NCBI GenBank assembly: GCA_964446285.1
Contig: CAYUNT010000053.1
Span: 1 to 24,335, forward strand
Length of the DNA stretch: 24,335 nt
DNA from: CAYUNT01 sp964446285
GTDB taxonomy: Bacteria > Sumerlaeota > Sumerlaeia > SLMS01 > CAYUNT01
Reading direction: 5' to 3'
In this document: positions 8,424 to 15,515 of the stretch, one piece after another
How the letters are laid out: the number at the start of each line of letters is the position of its first letter
Position numbering within the stretch: position 1 is the first letter of the stretch
Position numbers and translations under genes: made by a program
The notes under the pieces: generated by a model
Databases searched by the model: none
Told to the model about the DNA's origin: nothing
What the model saw: only the letters and a program-made list of their open reading frames with translations

Positions 8424-9218
8424 TCAGGGAGTTCCAAATGGATTCGCCGATGCGGAGGGAACAAAGGGCGCAACAGGCGGCGCGGATGGGACCTGTCCCG
8501 CCGCCGAAGTATCTCCAAAGGGATTGGGCGGGGCGCTTGGCGCGGCGGGCGCTGCAATGGGCACAATGGGAATCGTCGGGCTTTTGATTCCGTCGATCTC
8601 CATCCGGCGCTGCAGAATCTGCTTGTCGATTTCGTCCTTTTCGCCGCCGCGGGCCAGTTTGCGGTCTCCAGCTTCCTCCAGGACAATTGCCTTGTATCCG
8701 ACTTCCTGCATTTTCTTTTCTTTGATTGCCAGTTCCTCTTCATCGTTTTGAATCTGTTTCAAGAGGCGTTCGGCATCCAGTTGTTGTTCGAGCGAAATGT
8801 CTTCCTTGCCCAGGATTCGCTGATAGGCTTCGCGCGCGATTGCGTAGAAGGTGTGGGCTTCTTCGCCCGTATGCATTATTGCGCGTTTTCTCGCCCATCC
8901 GGCCACTATGTTTTGCAGGTCCACCAGGTCGGGGGCTGTGCGCGCCACTTCGGCCAGTTCCTTCACGCCCTCATCGCGTTCGACACGGTTGAAAAAATCC
9001 AGGGACTTTTTCAAATGATCCAGCGCCTGGGGCGTCAGTTTCGGAATCACATACAGATTCAGATTTCTTACGCCTTCCGCATTCAAGTCCGGAATCTGGC
9101 CTTCCGTAATGACGATGTGTGAATGCGCGGGAGCCAGCGTTGTCTGCGCCTGGGCGGATTTGGCAGCCGTCCCCAGAACCAGAACACTCCCAAGCAGGCA
9201 AACCAGGAGCGGTTTCAT
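8424..9218 (-). CDS. Secreted coiled-coil protein with Pro-rich C-terminus, unknown function
   Basis: A 264-residue protein with a clear Sec signal peptide (residues 1-24, ending in a SAQA cleavage site). A mixed segment follows, then a long charged helical stretch (about 130-210, e.g. LEQQLDAERLLKQIQNDEEE) likely to form coiled coil. The last ~50 residues are rich in Pro and Ala and contain two NPFG tetrapeptides (NPFGDTS, NPFGTP). An AGAGGA-like Shine-Dalgarno lies about 8 nt before the ATG. It is the first gene of the minus block, 87 nt upstream of PII. I do not recognise a family; periplasmic location is inferred. Confidence 0.75.
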   Translation of the reverse strand: MKPLLVCLLGSVLVLGTAAKSAQAQTTLAPAHSHIVITEGQIPDLNAEGVRNLNLYVIPKLTPQALDHLKKSLDFFNRVERDEGVKELAEVARTAPDLVDLQNIVAGWARKRAIMHTGEEAHTFYAIAREAYQRILGKEDISLEQQLDAERLLKQIQNDEEELAIKEKKMQEVGYKAIVLEEAGDRKLARGGEKDEIDKQILQRRMEIDGIKSPTIPIVPIAAPAAPSAPPNPFGDTSAAGQVPSAPPVAPFVPSASANPFGTP

Positions 9219-9761
9219 AAAGGCATCCTCTTGCGATGAGGAATTGGGCGGATTTCCCCGCCACTACCATACCAAGCGAAGTTTGCGAGCGCGGCGCAAG
9301 CGTCTCAAGCGGAATCTCCTGGACGGACTCGCGAAATCGCAAAGAATCTGATGCGAGCTGCGACGGATGGCCTTCAAAGGAGCTAAAATTGTGGACAAGA
9401 CAGCCACAAGACTGCATTGTGGCCAATTCTCACTAAGGGAGCCGCCCGTAATGAGAAAAATGCAGGCGAGGGTTTTTCATTAGGAGGCGATTCAGAATGT
9501 TTGAGAGACTCTCTGCACTCCGCCAATCTTGCTTCGTCACATTTTCTCGGCGGATTCGATTGACACGGGCAGCGCGCCCCCCTATCTCACCGATTTGGCT
9601 TGGGGAGGGGTGCAAGGGGGGATATGCCTTCGTGCGTGTGAGAAAGCCTTGTTTTTCAGGGATTTCGGCACTGTTGTTCCGACCGCCCTGCGCGCTTTTA
9701 TGTTAGGGCGCGTTCCCAAATCTCTCAACATATTCCAGTCGATCTTGGGGAAGACCACGCC
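9219..9761. other. Divergent intergenic region between the minus and plus gene blocks
   Basis: This 543-nt gap has no convincing gene; the short open frames in it lack family features. For the minus block, an extended -10 (TGGTATGGT on the minus strand, 9266-9274) lies about 48 nt before the start codon, without a clear -35. On the plus side, TTGACA at 9560-9565 is followed after 17 nt by TATCTC, a poor -10. A short inverted repeat CGCGC (9691-9695) / GCGCG (9708-9712) encloses TTTTATGTTAGG about 50 nt before the ABC gene and could be an operator. GGGGAAG precedes the ABC start codon. All regulatory calls here are weak. Confidence 0.4.
9577..9621. repeat. C6/G6 hairpin in the intergenic region
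   Basis: CCCCCC at 9577-9582 can pair with GGGGGG at 9616-9621, with an inner CACC (9588-9591) / GGTG (9609-9612) pairing. The hairpin covers a possible plus-strand -10 at 9583-9588. It could be a leader structure or a single copy of a dispersed palindrome; no T tract follows, so it does not look like an intrinsic terminator. Confidence 0.35.
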
Positions 9762-10730
9762 ATGCCGATAGTTGAAATTCGCGACCTGACCAAGATTTAC
9801 GTGCAGGACGTAATCGGGGTCGAATACGGCCGCATCCGTGTCCGGCTGAAAAACCGCCGTCGCGTCGCCCTCGAAGGGTTGAACCTCGATATCGAGGAGG
9901 GCGAGATATTCGGACTTCTCGGCCCAAACGGCGCGGGAAAAACCACCACGATCAAAATCCTCATGGGCTTGCTTTATGCATCGCGCGGCGAGGCGCAGAT
10001 CATGGGGCGTCCGCTCGGCGATCGCTCCGTCAAAGCTCGCCTGGGATTCCTGCCGGAAAATCCATACTTTTATGATTATCTCCGCGGCTGGGAATTCCTC
10101 GATTACTATGGCCAGCTCTACGGCATGGAAAAATCGCGCCGCCGCGAGCGTATCCCAGAACTTCTTGAACTGGTCGGCCTTACTTCCGCCGCCAATATCC
10201 CGCTTAAGGGATATTCCAAAGGCATGCTCCAGCGCATTGGATTGGCGCAGGCGCTTCTCAACGATCCACGCATTGTGTTCCTCGATGAACCGCAGTCGGG
10301 CCTCGATCCGTTTGGACGCAAGGAAGTGCGCGACATCATTTTGCAGCTCAAGAGCCAGGGCAAGACGGTCTTTTTCTCATCGCATATCCTTGCCGACGCT
10401 GAGTTGATATGCGACCGCGTGGCCATCCTGAACAAGGGCCGCCTGCTGCGTTGCGGCCCTCTGCGCGAAATGCTCTCCGCCAAAGTTCAGGAATATGAAG
10501 TTCTTGTGGCCGAACCGGGAGAAAAACTGATCGAACGTTTCCGCTCTGAGGCCGTGCGCATCGTTGAGAGCCGTGGCGAAACCCTGTTTGTTTTCCGCGA
10601 AGAAGCGCCCGCTCGCCGGCTTTTGCAGTCGCTGCTTGAAGGCGGCGGCACCTTGCTTTCATACATCCCGAGGCGCGAAACCCTCGAACAATACTTTATC
10701 CGCGAGATCGAAGGGGGAAAGACGGCGTGA
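9762..10730 (+). CDS. ABC-2 type exporter ATP-binding protein
   Basis: A 322-residue ATPase. It has Walker A at 54-61 (GPNGAGKT), a Q-loop region with Glu in place of Gln (GFLPEN), a degenerate signature YSKGMLQR (151-158) typical of ABC-2 exporters, Walker B with DE at 175-176 (IVFLDEPQSGLDP), and the switch His208 in SSHIL. An insertion rich in Arg/Lys (about 20-34) sits between the first strand and the A-loop region. The ~100-residue C-terminal extension is common in this family. The stop overlaps the next gene's GTG start (GTGA), so it is coupled to the permease. Substrate unknown; such pairs export lipids, polysaccharides or drugs, or serve gliding/secretion machines. Confidence 0.93.
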   Translation: MPIVEIRDLTKIYVQDVIGVEYGRIRVRLKNRRRVALEGLNLDIEEGEIFGLLGPNGAGKTTTIKILMGLLYASRGEAQIMGRPLGDRSVKARLGFLPENPYFYDYLRGWEFLDYYGQLYGMEKSRRRERIPELLELVGLTSAANIPLKGYSKGMLQRIGLAQALLNDPRIVFLDEPQSGLDPFGRKEVRDIILQLKSQGKTVFFSSHILADAELICDRVAILNKGRLLRCGPLREMLSAKVQEYEVLVAEPGEKLIERFRSEAVRIVESRGETLFVFREEAPARRLLQSLLEGGGTLLSYIPRRETLEQYFIREIEGGKTA

Positions 10731-11686
10731 GCAAAGTTTTCGCCATCATGATAAACACTTTCAAGGAAGCGGTCCGAAACCGCATCCTTTACGTCCTTCT
10801 CTTTTTCGCCGTGCTCGTTCTGGTGGGGTCGTGGGTGGCCAGCACACTCTCGATCGCCAACCAGGAAAAGGTAATGCGCGACCTGGGAGTGGCTGGAATC
10901 AACATCATCGGTCTTCTCATGGCCGTTTTTGTTGGCATCGGGCTTGTGTATAACGAACTCGACAAGAAGACCATCTACACGATTATTTCCAAGCCCATCG
11001 CCCGCTGGCAATTCATCCTGGGCAAGTATCTGGGCCTGCTGCTCACGATCTACCTGAACGTCTTTCTGATGACCTGGTTCTTTTGCGCCGTCTTGCACTT
11101 TCGCATGTTCCTTGGCGAAGAAACGATGATGAAGGCGCTGATGACCACGCTTCCCGATGGGAGCGTTCAAGGTCCGGGCGCGTTCGGACTTTTATTTTAC
11201 TACATTAAGGCTGCGATCATATCGCTGGGCAAGGGCACGCTCAATGTCGCCAGCCTGGGCTATTATTCGCAGGCAATCACGCAGGGTCTGGTGATGCAGA
11301 CGATTATGATCTGCATGGAACTGGGCATCATCACCGCGTTCGCCGTTCTGTATTCCAGTTTTTCCACGCCCACTCTCAGCGCCTTCCTGACCGTTCTGAC
11401 CTTTATCATCGGGCGCCTGAATTCAGACCTTTACCTGTTTGCCCAAACGATCATCCAGCGCGTTGGCGAATCCGGGGCGCTTACCTTCGGGCAAAAACTC
11501 GGCTACTGGATTTTGATGACCACAAGCCACCTTGCTCCGAATCTGGAAGCGTTTAATCTGAGGGCGGCGATTTCCAACAACCAGCCCCTCTCTGTGGATC
11601 CCTGGACTTGGGTCTATGGGATTGGCTACTCGGCGGCGATGATACTCATTGCCGCAATGGTTTTTAATCGGCGGAATTTCAAATGA
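10727..11686 (+). CDS. ABC-2 type transporter permease
   Basis: A 319-residue integral membrane protein with about six membrane segments (near 19-41, 54-77, 98-125, 150-170, 185-238 as a pair, and 295-313). Its N-terminus, in which a short amphipathic stretch (MINTFKEAVRNR) precedes the first helix, is typical of ABC-2 permeases. An extracytoplasmic loop of about 20 residues follows the third helix. It starts with GTG, overlapping the ATPase gene by 4 nt, and ends overlapping the next ATG by 4 nt. It should dimerise and form the membrane channel for the upstream ATPase. Confidence 0.9.
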   Translation: MSKVFAIMINTFKEAVRNRILYVLLFFAVLVLVGSWVASTLSIANQEKVMRDLGVAGINIIGLLMAVFVGIGLVYNELDKKTIYTIISKPIARWQFILGKYLGLLLTIYLNVFLMTWFFCAVLHFRMFLGEETMMKALMTTLPDGSVQGPGAFGLLFYYIKAAIISLGKGTLNVASLGYYSQAITQGLVMQTIMICMELGIITAFAVLYSSFSTPTLSAFLTVLTFIIGRLNSDLYLFAQTIIQRVGESGALTFGQKLGYWILMTTSHLAPNLEAFNLRAAISNNQPLSVDPWTWVYGIGYSAAMILIAAMVFNRRNFK

Positions 11687-13029
11687 TGCAATCTGGCCGG
11701 CGCAAACGCCTGATTCATACGGTTATACTCTTTATTCTGGCGGCACTTCTGCTCGCGGGCGGCGCGCTTTATCAGCACCGCCATTTCAAGAACCTGCGTG
11801 CCTGGCGGCCCTTCCAGGAAAAACTCTACCTTCCCGAAGGGCAGAAACTGCGCCTGGCCTCGCTTGGATTCGCCAATCTCTATGCAGACATCCTCTGGCT
11901 GCGCTCGATTCAGGCATTCGGAGGCCATTGGTTTGTCGTCAACAACGACATGAGTCCCATTTTCCACTACTTCGATGTGATTACCGATCTCGATCCGCTA
12001 TTTTTCGAAGCCTACAAGATGGGGAAGCTGGTGATGGGCGACGAGGGAGGCGACTACCCGAAAAGCCTGGATATTCTGCGCAAAGGCATGATCCACAATC
12101 CCACCAATTGGGATATTCCGTATTTGGGCATCTACAACACCGTCTGGCAGATGAACGACTACCGCCAGGCCCGTTTTTTTGCCCGCATGGCCTCGCGCAT
12201 TCCCGGCCGTCCGGACTTTATTGCCCGCATGGTGGAATACGTCGAGCGCCGCCAGGGGCGCCTCGAGATCGCTTATCGCCTGAATCTGCAATACCTTCTT
12301 CAATATATGGACGAGGGAAAAGAATACGAAGCCAAACTCATGGCCAAGCGTTTCATCGTCGTTCTTGACAGATGGAATAAGGAAAAGCTGATCGAAAACG
12401 CCCGCCACTTCATCAAACTCGAAGGGCGCGATCCCACATCGCTTCAAGAGCTGGTTCATTCTCCATCCTGGGTGCCCTATAAGGCGCCCACAATGGAGCA
12501 TCTCAATGAAATTATTCAGGCCGAACGGGCCAAAGGCGGGCCGCTTGCTCCGCGTCTTGAATCCATTTACGAACGCTCCTTCGTTGAAATTCGAAGCGAA
12601 CCTCCCGAGCCGAACGGGTATGTGTATCTTATTGTGCCGGAATTCATTCCGGGAGCAGCGGAAAGCGAAGAAACATCTGGCACGATCGTTGCCACGCGCG
12701 AGAATGCCGATTCCTTGCCAGAATCCCATTTTGGATATATTCTCAACGCAGCGGATATTGTGGATATTTTGCGCAATTATGTCTCCTCAATGAATATGCA
12801 ATTGGCCAGTTTCCTCACGGCCAACAACCGCTACGCCAACAGCATGGAAGAGCTGATTTTCTGGATAAAAAACAAGCGGCTTCCCGCCACCCCGGAAGAA
12901 AATACCGAGGGCTTCAATTACCATGATCCTCTTGGGGGCGAGTTTATTTACGACCCGGAAAGCCGGATGCTTCACAGCACAACCGTGGAGAATCCGCCTC
13001 GACTTCGCGAGCCAATTGATTTTTACTAA
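11683..13029 (+). CDS. Membrane-anchored TPR-like protein linked to the ABC-2 transporter
   Basis: A 448-residue protein with one N-terminal membrane helix (about 9-29). A well-defined motif follows (59-80, ASLGFANLYADILWLRSIQ...), which I have seen in TPR-like proteins encoded next to ABC-2 transporters. Helical repeats of TPR character span about 95-235. The second half has two pseudopilin-like segments: one near 250-270 (EGRDPTSLQELV) and one near 385-440 (NRYANSMEELI then DPLGGEFIYDPES). They resemble the C-terminal module of type II secretion pseudopilins, possibly as a duplication. The start overlaps the permease stop (ATGA), so the protein is probably a periplasmic partner of the transporter. 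Exact role unknown. Confidence 0.75.
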   Translation: MMQSGRRKRLIHTVILFILAALLLAGGALYQHRHFKNLRAWRPFQEKLYLPEGQKLRLASLGFANLYADILWLRSIQAFGGHWFVVNNDMSPIFHYFDVITDLDPLFFEAYKMGKLVMGDEGGDYPKSLDILRKGMIHNPTNWDIPYLGIYNTVWQMNDYRQARFFARMASRIPGRPDFIARMVEYVERRQGRLEIAYRLNLQYLLQYMDEGKEYEAKLMAKRFIVVLDRWNKEKLIENARHFIKLEGRDPTSLQELVHSPSWVPYKAPTMEHLNEIIQAERAKGGPLAPRLESIYERSFVEIRSEPPEPNGYVYLIVPEFIPGAAESEETSGTIVATRENADSLPESHFGYILNAADIVDILRNYVSSMNMQLASFLTANNRYANSMEELIFWIKNKRLPATPEENTEGFNYHDPLGGEFIYDPESRMLHSTTVENPPRLREPIDFY

Positions 13030-13035
13030 CCCATG

Positions 13036-13050
13036 CGGGGAATAGCCCCG
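13036..13050 (+). terminator. Short GC hairpin after the ABC-2 operon
   Basis: A perfect 5-bp stem CGGGG/CCCCG with loop AATAG begins 7 nt after the TAA stop. No T tract follows directly. A second, weaker GCGC-TGT-GCGC stem followed by ATTTTT lies at 13113-13129. Either could end the ABC transcript before the sigma factor gene; both are weak. Confidence 0.3.
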
Positions 13051-13207
13051 GCGCCTCCTTGCGTTCCAAAGCGCGCCCGATCAATCGGCCGCCCGGCCCG
13101 CCAGGAAAAGGGGCGCTGTGCGCATTTTTCCTTGCCGCCGGCCAAACCTATTTCAGCGTCCCGCGGTCTTTTGAAATCGCCGGGGATGTTTTGCGGAGTC
13201 CGCCTGC

Positions 13208-13819
13208 GTGGCCATTGACCAGGTGACAGTCGAACTCATTGCGCGATGCCAGCAGGACTCACCCGGAGCCTTTGAAGAACTGTTTGCCCTTATTCAGGAG
13301 GACCTTTACCGGTGGATTTTCTCGCTGATCCGCAATACCGAGGACACCGAGGAACTCTTCCAGGAATGCTGTCTGCGGATTTACCGCCATCTTCCGCGGC
13401 TCAAGGAAGCCTCCAAATTTCCAGCCTGGGTTTCGCGGATTGTCGTCAACCAGGCCGCAACTCACTGGGGGCGCGCCGGAAGGCTCCGAACCGCCTCGCT
13501 TGATGAAACTTATCCCGATGAGGAGGAAGATGGCCCGCCAATCGTTCAGCCGACAGCCACGGACGAAAACCCGCGAGAAGCCGCTTACCGGCGCGAGGTC
13601 TTCGACGAGGTTAACGAGGCCATCCAACAACTTCCCGCCCGCCAGCGAATGGCCGTTTTGCTCTTCGACGTCGAGAATTACTCCATCAAGGAAATCGCCG
13701 ACGTCATGGAATGTTCGGAAGGCGCGGTAAAGTTCAACATCCACCAGGGACGCCGCAAATTGCGCGAATTGCTCGCGCACCATGTCGAGGGAGAGGGACA
13801 GCGGAAAGTGATCGAATGA
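13208..13819 (+). CDS. RNA polymerase ECF sigma factor (sigma-70 family)
   Basis: A 203-residue protein with GTG start supported by GGAG at 13195-13198 (9-nt spacing). Sigma region 2 spans about 20-88 (FEELFALIQEDLYRWIFSLI, the acidic DTEELFQECCLRIYRHL, then FPAWVSRIVVNQAATHW). An acidic linker (98-125) follows, and region 4 spans about 133-187 (LPARQRMAVLLFDVENYSIK and EIADVMECSEGAVKFNIHQG, with the helix-turn-helix in the latter). There is no region 1 or 3, so it is a group 4 (ECF) factor. The next gene encodes a membrane protein with a cytoplasmic N-terminus, the usual place for an anti-sigma factor. It likely activates this gene set and other envelope genes in response to a signal not visible here. 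Confidence 0.93.
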   Translation: MAIDQVTVELIARCQQDSPGAFEELFALIQEDLYRWIFSLIRNTEDTEELFQECCLRIYRHLPRLKEASKFPAWVSRIVVNQAATHWGRAGRLRTASLDETYPDEEEDGPPIVQPTATDENPREAAYRREVFDEVNEAIQQLPARQRMAVLLFDVENYSIKEIADVMECSEGAVKFNIHQGRRKLRELLAHHVEGEGQRKVIE

Positions 13820-13877
13820 GGGGCCGGTCGAGCGCGAATGCCCCCGCTGCGCAGGTAACTGCAAGGAGCGAATTTCA

Positions 13878-15515
13878 ATGAACCGCCTGCCTAAGCCGAT
13901 GCGAGACAAAGAAGCCGCCGAGGCCGGGCTGAATTCGGACCCGGGCTGGGAGCGTCTGCGTGTCTTGCTGCGCGAGTCCAACAACCCGCCCATGCCGGAT
14001 GCGCAGCAGTTTGCCCGGATGCGCGGCCAGGTTCATCAACGCATCGCGCTCGAACGCCGCGCTCCGGCTGGCCGCCGTTTCCTTGAACAGATTATGCTTA
14101 GGATTCAGGCGCTGGGCAGCCGGATTGCCTTGGCGCGGGGAATTCAGATGGCTGCGGCAGCCGCCTGCGGAGCCTTGCTGGCGGTGGGCTTGCTGCGCCC
14201 GGGTGTCATCGGGTCTCATTTCGCCTCTTCTCCATCCGCGGAGGTCGCTTCCGCTGACCGTCCTGCGCACGCCCCTGTGATCGGAGAAAAACAGAGCTCG
14301 GAGCTGGCCGCGCTCGATCCTTCCCGGATTGGCTCCAAATCGGCCATTTCGACCGCTCGCGAAGGGTCTGCCCTTGAGACAACCGTGCAACCCAACGAAA
14401 CGGCCGCCTCGCGCAAACTCGCCACGGAACGCGCCGTAGCCAGCGCCAGCGCCATGATGCCGGCCACAACGGCCGCGGATCAGCAAATTGTAAAATCCGC
14501 AAAACAACCCGGATCAGAAAACGACATCCTTGATGTGGCTGGCGCCGTGTCGTCTGCCATGAATCCGCTCAGCCCGGTGGAAAAACGCTCCGAGGCCGGA
14601 TCGGTCCTCACCGCCGCTGTGGCGGTTCCCAATTCCGACAAAGCTTCCGGAGGCAAATCCGCCGATGTGATGGAGGCGATTCTCCGCCTGAAAACCAGCC
14701 TGTATCTCAATGGCGATGATCGTTATTGGGGGGATGTGCAGCGCGTCGAGGCCGCTGTGGCCGACGTGATTGAACGCACTTCCGGGACCGCCTCTGGCGA
14801 CAGCGACAACATTACGGGCGCCATCCGTCTCTTTACAAAAGCCGAAAAGGCCCTCCAGGAAAAACGCTATGGCGAGGCGGCCACAATCTACGGCCAGGTG
14901 ACGGTAAGAATGCCAGATACTCACTGGGCTTTCCTGGCGCATTATCAACTGGCCAACATCTGGTTTGAGCACTACAGCGATTTCGGCTCGGCGCTGAAGG
15001 AATACACCTTCTGTTTGGAAAATTATCCGCGCCACTTTATTTCCGACGACAAACTCAGCCTCATTCACTCGCGTGTGGATCTGCTGACCAAGAGCTCCGA
15101 AAACGATTGGGAGGCCCTGGCCCTATATCGCGAGGCGCAAAAGAGCGGACCGGAAGTGGCCGCTTTGCGCCTGCTTGACCTCCTGGACCGCTATCCCACC
15201 AGCCCGTTGGCGGGCGAGGCGGCGCGCAAACTGGCCGATCTGGCTGCCCGCGACACTGCCGGACAACAGGTCCCCATCGACCGTGTTATGGATTCGCTCC
15301 AGCGCACTCTTCAGAAGGATCCCAACTCTATACAGGCCGCTTCCGTGCAGTTTGCCATTGCGGACATCTTTGATCGGCGGCTCAATAACGTTCCAGCCGC
15401 GGCCATGCTCTTCAACCGCGTGCTGGAGATGAACCCGTCGCCCGAACTGGTGGCGCAGGCGCGAGAACGCGTGCAAGACATCTATCGTCAACGGGCCATC
15501 ACTCCAACGCCCTGA
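13878..15515 (+). CDS. Membrane TPR protein in the anti-sigma position
   Basis: A 545-residue protein with a strong AAGGAG (13863-13868) 9 nt before the ATG. Residues 1-85 are a basic, helical, cytoplasmic segment (PGWERLRVLLRES, ARMRGQVHQRIALERR). One membrane helix lies at about 88-107. A low-complexity Ala/Ser/Thr/Pro region follows (110-280), then a TPR-like periplasmic domain from about 313 to 535 (ALQEKRYGEAATIYGQVT, HYQLANIWFEHYSDFGSALK, AAAMLFNRVLEMNPSPEL). The topology and position 58 nt after an ECF sigma gene match an anti-sigma regulator, but I do not see the zinc-binding HxxxCxxC motif of zinc-type anti-sigma factors. The periplasmic TPRs could sense envelope state; this is inference. 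Confidence 0.75.
   Translation: MNRLPKPMRDKEAAEAGLNSDPGWERLRVLLRESNNPPMPDAQQFARMRGQVHQRIALERRAPAGRRFLEQIMLRIQALGSRIALARGIQMAAAAACGALLAVGLLRPGVIGSHFASSPSAEVASADRPAHAPVIGEKQSSELAALDPSRIGSKSAISTAREGSALETTVQPNETAASRKLATERAVASASAMMPATTAADQQIVKSAKQPGSENDILDVAGAVSSAMNPLSPVEKRSEAGSVLTAAVAVPNSDKASGGKSADVMEAILRLKTSLYLNGDDRYWGDVQRVEAAVADVIERTSGTASGDSDNITGAIRLFTKAEKALQEKRYGEAATIYGQVTVRMPDTHWAFLAHYQLANIWFEHYSDFGSALKEYTFCLENYPRHFISDDKLSLIHSRVDLLTKSSENDWEALALYREAQKSGPEVAALRLLDLLDRYPTSPLAGEAARKLADLAARDTAGQQVPIDRVMDSLQRTLQKDPNSIQAASVQFAIADIFDRRLNNVPAAAMLFNRVLEMNPSPELVAQARERVQDIYRQRAITPTP

Noticed and set aside
9560..9588. TTGACA-17-TATCTC sigma-70 promoter
   Set aside because: The -35 is perfect but the -10 is poor and lies in the C6/G6 hairpin; kept only as a remark in the intergenic entry.
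9602..9621. G-quadruplex in the G-rich stretch
   Set aside because: Only three separate G tracts are present; a four-tract quadruplex would need an unlikely split of the last run.
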